NCBI GenBank assembly: GCA_903893745.1
Contig: CAITNF010000004.1
Span: forward strand, 124,001-188,000
Length of the DNA stretch: 64,000 nt
DNA from: an uncultured Actinomycetes bacterium
GTDB taxonomy: Bacteria; Actinomycetota; Acidimicrobiia; Acidimicrobiales; RAAP-2
Direction: 5' to 3'
Each line of letters opens with the position of its first letter. Within the stretch, counting starts at the first letter, position 1. The notes beneath the pieces were generated by a model that saw only the letters and a list, made by a program, of their open reading frames with translations, had not been told where the DNA came from and made no database searches. The position numbers and the translations under genes are program-made. Below, piece by piece: positions 60,878-64,000 of the stretch.

Positions 60878-62236
60878 TTAGGCTCGAATATCCCGGAATT
60901 CTCTTATTTTGCGACCAACACGGCCGAAATCTTCGATTTTTGCTGAGTTCACGAGTCGGTTCGGCCCCAAAGCCTTCGTTGCTTCGCTCAGCGTGCGGAC
61001 CATTCTGATTTGGTGACTCATCACTAGCTTCGCGCAGTGTGCACTCAAGTGCTCATCGGGATGATCGTGGGAGTCGGTCACTTGACCATCGGTCACCCAC
61101 ACGATTGGCTCTTTGCCCCGGCGACTGTGAATCGCCCACTCCAAAATGGGTCCATCAATGCCATTGCCAATATTGCCGGTGGGGCAGGTTTGCACCACTC
61201 CTCGCTCATTGGCCAACAGCCACGCGTTAGGTGTCGTTGCCCATTCACCCGGGTGGTGACTGTATCCGACAATTACTGCATTAGGAGCCAGCGCGACCAG
61301 CGATGCCAACTGCGTCATCGCAATGTCCATCGAACCTGATTGATCAACAACTACTACTCCACCGTGACGGTGATGTCGAATGGCAAAGGCCCGCCGATGG
61401 GGATCAACGAGCAGGCTCCCGGGGTAACGCATCGCCACGCCGCTCGTCGACCTTCGTGACGCGGCGATACCGGACTGGCGAGGGCGTCGAACCAGCAGTG
61501 GCGAATCAGCAAACACCAGCTTCGCAAATCTTCCCGTCGGCGCACGCCGACCCCCCGGTTCGAGGGAGCGACGAAACTTTCGAAGCGCTTCGGATCCTGA
61601 CGGAATCTGTGCCGACATTGCCCCCGACACGAGGCGAGCAATGGGAATGGTCACGTTTCGGTAGCCAGCCGGTACCAGGTCATCTTCGACTGAGGTGCTA
61701 CCCAATTCTTGCGTCGACGCCGCGTCGACAACTTGCAGCGCACGTTTGCGCACGGCCCGTAGCGCCGGGAGCCACGAAGCGTTGCCCGCTCGAATGCCCG
61801 ACAAGTACTCACGCTCTGCTCCGGTTCCTAGTACCGCGAGTAAGAAACAGACTGCTTCACTCCACGAATTACTCTCGGCTAGCCGTCGACCTCCGGTCTT
61901 CTCCGAACCGTCGGTCAATAACATCGTCGCGAAACCCAAACGCGACACCAGAGAATTGACTCTCAGTTCTTCCGCACACTCGAGCGCTCTCGGATGAACG
62001 TCGCTAATACTCTCTAGTCCTTCGTACGAATGGGGGCTCACCCGTACGTGCATGAGTTCGTGCGCACGAACCGCTCGGGCGCGCGGCTCGAGTTCCAGTG
62101 GCACATGTAAAATGCGATCACGCAAATCACAACTCGCTTGACCACGCATTGTCGAGCCTCGCTCAACCCTCCACGTCCGAGACTCAAATCCATCGAGGCG
62201 ACCGGTAACTAGTTCCGGAAAGATTGCCGAACTCAC
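60878..62236 (-). CDS. VWA-domain protein with HELMH zincin-like motif
   Basis: 452 aa. An N-terminal domain has HELMH at 59-63 (zinc-peptidase HExxH) and, 26 residues later, ALECAEELRVN, whose Glu residues could be the third ligand as in CobT-like proteins. The C-terminal VWA domain carries the MIDAS DQSGSM (Asp298, Ser300, Ser302) and VTDGQ. The middle (200-270) is Arg-rich and uncharacterised. It overlaps its MoxR partner by 4 bp. Similar MoxR-VWA pairs assemble or insert metals into protein complexes, but I recognise no described system with this exact set. Confidence 0.8.
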   Translation of the reverse strand: MSSAIFPELVTGRLDGFESRTWRVERGSTMRGQASCDLRDRILHVPLELEPRARAVRAHELMHVRVSPHSYEGLESISDVHPRALECAEELRVNSLVSRLGFATMLLTDGSEKTGGRRLAESNSWSEAVCFLLAVLGTGAEREYLSGIRAGNASWLPALRAVRKRALQVVDAASTQELGSTSVEDDLVPAGYRNVTIPIARLVSGAMSAQIPSGSEALRKFRRSLEPGGRRAPTGRFAKLVFADSPLLVRRPRQSGIAASRRSTSGVAMRYPGSLLVDPHRRAFAIRHHRHGGVVVVDQSGSMDIAMTQLASLVALAPNAVIVGYSHHPGEWATTPNAWLLANERGVVQTCPTGNIGNGIDGPILEWAIHSRRGKEPIVWVTDGQVTDSHDHPDEHLSAHCAKLVMSHQIRMVRTLSEATKALGPNRLVNSAKIEDFGRVGRKIREFRDIRA

Positions 62237-62976
62237 CGCAGGGCACCAATGGAAAGTGCGTCAAGCACCGCCTCCGCATTTAACGGTCCGAAGGCCAGTT
62301 TGGCGGCTCGCTCTGGCCCAAGGACCCTTCGCAAGCGGTCGTACGCGTAAAAGCTTCGCAGCGAGACCCGACGCGACTCGTCGCCGAGTGAACCAGCCAA
62401 CGCCGCCCCTCGCAAGTCACTGCTGAGTTGGGCCAATGCCGATGGGTGAGGTTGATCAATTCGAATGCAGACCGCGAATCGATCGCGTAGGGCCGGTGGT
62501 AGATCATCAATATTCTCAAGATTGGTGGTCATCACGGCAGAAAAATCAGGTCCTGAGCTGATCCATTCGCCACTTTGAGGATTACGCCAGCGAGCCGACT
62601 CCTGGGTATCGGTAATCCCGAGCAGCGTACTGAGTGCGTCGCCCGAGGCCCGGTCAATCTCGTCAACTACCAAACGACCTCCCCGCCCCCCTTCGCCACG
62701 CCACGCACGAATTCCGGGGCCCTCGAGCCACTCCCAGCGCCCCTCGCCAGTCGGCATCCAGGTACCGGTGATCTCTCCAGTGGTTAAGTCCTCCGTACAG
62801 ACGAGTCGTTCCGCGGGCGATCCCGTAGTGCCAAAACGTAGCGCGGCGTAAGTCTTGCCCGTACCCGGTGGCCCGTAGAGGACAATCCGGTTCACTCCAG
62901 ATCGAAGAACGTCATCAAAATCTCGCCAGCACTGCCCAATTTCGTGCTCATCGTCACCTAACACCATTGCTCCCAT
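62233..62976 (-). CDS. MoxR-family AAA+ ATPase
   Basis: 247 aa. Walker A GPPGTGKTY (35-43), a pre-sensor loop region GTWMPTGEGRWEWLEGPGIR, Walker B RLVVDEID (101-108), sensor 1 VMTTNLEN and Arg finger ALRDRF. MoxR ATPases act as chaperones for a VWA partner, here encoded next to it with a 4-bp overlap. It lacks a long C-terminal lid compared with larger members. Genes for its client complex are not obvious nearby. Confidence 0.88.
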   Translation of the reverse strand: MGAMVLGDDEHEIGQCWRDFDDVLRSGVNRIVLYGPPGTGKTYAALRFGTTGSPAERLVCTEDLTTGEITGTWMPTGEGRWEWLEGPGIRAWRGEGGRGGRLVVDEIDRASGDALSTLLGITDTQESARWRNPQSGEWISSGPDFSAVMTTNLENIDDLPPALRDRFAVCIRIDQPHPSALAQLSSDLRGAALAGSLGDESRRVSLRSFYAYDRLRRVLGPERAAKLAFGPLNAEAVLDALSIGALR

Positions 62977-63069
62977 CGTCGGCGACGCAACGGTCGGGTT
63001 CAGGTGCGACAGTGATGGAAGATTGGAAAAGTATTATTTGGCGTCGAAAAAAACTTCCCGATGTTCGCC

Positions 63070-63774
63070 TTAGACACCTTCGCCGAGGTAGACCGCTCGA
63101 ACTCGCTCATCATGGAGAAGGTTCTCGGCGGTGTCGCTCAAGACAATTCGGCCATTTTCCATAACGTAGCCACGGTCAGCCAGACGCAGCGCCTGAGCAG
63201 CATTTTGTTCCACAAGCAGAACCGTGGTCCCTTGCTCACGAATTTCCCCGATGATTTCAAAAATCTGCTGAATAATTTTTGGCGCAAGCCCCATTGACGG
63301 CTCGTCGAGCAATATGAGACGCGGTTTGCTCATCAAAGCTCGCCCAATCGCCAGCATTTGTTGTTCACCGCCGGATAAATTGCTGCCTAGTTGTTTGCGA
63401 CGATCTCGCAAAATAGGAAACGAGCTGTAAATCTGATCAACATCGTCGTCAAACGATCCCTTGCGAACAAAACCACCCATCTCGAGGTTTTCTTCTACGG
63501 TCATCTGCGGGAAAATACGTCGACCTTCTGGAACGTGACTAATACCAAGGCGAGTAAATTCGTGAGCTCGAACTTGCGTGAGGTCTTTACCTTCGAATGA
63601 GATGGTGCCGCTTTCTGGAGCGTGCAGTCCAGAGAGCATTCGCAGCGTGGTCGACTTGCCCGCACCATTAGCACCGAGAAGCGTGACAATCTCGCCTTTC
63701 TCGACGTTGAAGGAAATTCCATGGAGAGCGGTGATCGCGCCGTAACGCACAATGGTGTCAGTAACTTGCAGCAT
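63070..63774 (-). CDS. livF: Branched-chain amino acid ABC transporter ATPase LivF
   Basis: 234 aa. Walker A LLGANGAGKSTT, signature LSGGEQQM, Walker B LILLDEPSMGLAPKI, H-loop VLLVEQNAAQAL. It works with LivG on the inner face of the high-affinity amino acid or amide importer. Its ATG overlaps the livG stop by 1 bp (TGATG at 63772-63776). Confidence 0.93.
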   Translation of the reverse strand: MLQVTDTIVRYGAITALHGISFNVEKGEIVTLLGANGAGKSTTLRMLSGLHAPESGTISFEGKDLTQVRAHEFTRLGISHVPEGRRIFPQMTVEENLEMGGFVRKGSFDDDVDQIYSSFPILRDRRKQLGSNLSGGEQQMLAIGRALMSKPRLILLDEPSMGLAPKIIQQIFEIIGEIREQGTTVLLVEQNAAQALRLADRGYVMENGRIVLSDTAENLLHDERVRAVYLGEGV

Positions 63775-64000
63775 CAGGCATCCTCCGCCGTCGTACCCAA
63801 ATATGCCGATATGACAGCCTCATTGGCGCGAATCTCATCCGGCGTGCCTTCAGCAATGACCGAACCGAAGTTCAATACGTAGAGCCGTTCGGCCAGCGAC
63901 ATTACGAGTTTCATGTCATGTTCAATCAGCAGAATTGAGACACCCATGACATCACGAACTTTACGAATTAAATCAGCGAGCGCCAACTTTTCTGAAGGGT
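63774..64000 (-). CDS. livG: Branched-chain amino acid ABC transporter ATPase LivG, C-terminal part
   Basis: Last 75 codons of LivG, the partner ATPase of LivF. Ends with [38 protein letters not shown] (H-loop) and [16 protein letters not shown]. The Walker motifs lie outside the window. TGA overlaps the livF start. Confidence 0.92.
   Translation of the reverse strand, partial: PSEKLALADLIRKVRDVMGVSILLIEHDMKLVMSLAERLYVLNFGSVIAEGTPDEIRANEAVISAYLGTTAEDA

Noticed and set aside
63020-63069. TAATAC-like sequence upstream of the MoxR gene as a promoter
   Set aside because: Plausible but not at a diagnostic distance; too weak to list as a feature.
1-64000. CRISPR arrays, transposases, integrases or attachment sites
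   Set aside because: No regularly spaced repeats or mobile-element genes were seen; the only clear repeats are the FN3 units of the S53 peptidase.

Overview
This window reads as a chromosomal segment of an actinobacterium, most likely class Acidimicrobiia or a close relative. Base composition looks only moderately GC-rich by eye (mid-50s percent, not computed). Evidence for Actinomycetota: the phosphatidylinositol-mannoside gene order thrS-HIT-pgsA-acyltransferase-pimA, a 6C-type small RNA, LexA boxes of the CGAAC-N4-GTTCG type, an SOS-controlled LysM gene beside nrdR, an InhA-like enoyl reductase, an F420-reductase-like gene, MshC-like and Rv2466c-like (mycothiol-associated) genes, and MurT/GatD. 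I saw no transposase, integrase, CRISPR array or phage gene.

Layout. 1-26,120 is a nearly uninterrupted minus-strand housekeeping block: aroE (partial), mltG, ruvX, alaS, rarA, aspS, hisS, rel, secF, secD, yajC, ruvB-ruvA-ruvC, yebC, pdxT-pdxS, an M48-like membrane protein without its metal-binding motif, pimA, acyltransferase, pgsA, HIT, thrS, an mshC-like gene and npdG. 26,164-37,620 has an inhA-like gene, an ABC exporter, LysE- and YczE-type membrane proteins, a large secreted S53 peptidase with eight fibronectin III repeats, tRNA-Val(CAC), a membrane protein, plsC and gatD-murT. A 6C RNA and two divergent promoters lie at about 37,620-37,803.

37,803-57,560 is metabolic: LysR, AlkA, M20 peptidase, DsbA-like mycothiol-type oxidoreductase, dienelactone hydrolase, acyl-CoA dehydrogenase, S51 peptidase, divergent trpG/trpE, tryptophanase, a KorA/KorB/iron-sulfur flavoprotein cluster, three SDRs, a cold-shock gene, a DUF4397-like gene remnant with an intact terminator, tRNA-Val(GAC) and a DEDDh exonuclease. 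57,609-60,860 holds tRNA-Cys and an apparent SOS operon (LysM protein, nrdR, PIG-L deacetylase, dinB) behind twin LexA boxes. 60,878-62,976 is a MoxR ATPase and VWA/zincin pair. The end carries livF and part of livG.

How it works together. Neighbouring genes overlap by 1-8 bp in many places, so large operons are likely. Five of six convergent gene pairs interlock their stop codons in a 4-bp overlap. Many operon-leading genes carry a TAnnnT hexamer exactly 6 bp before the start codon, which predicts leaderless mRNAs. The least described parts are the VWA/HELMH-MoxR pair, the SOS operon that joins a LysM protein to DinB, and the rarA gene whose family-like N-terminus extends to the aspS stop codon without a standard start codon.
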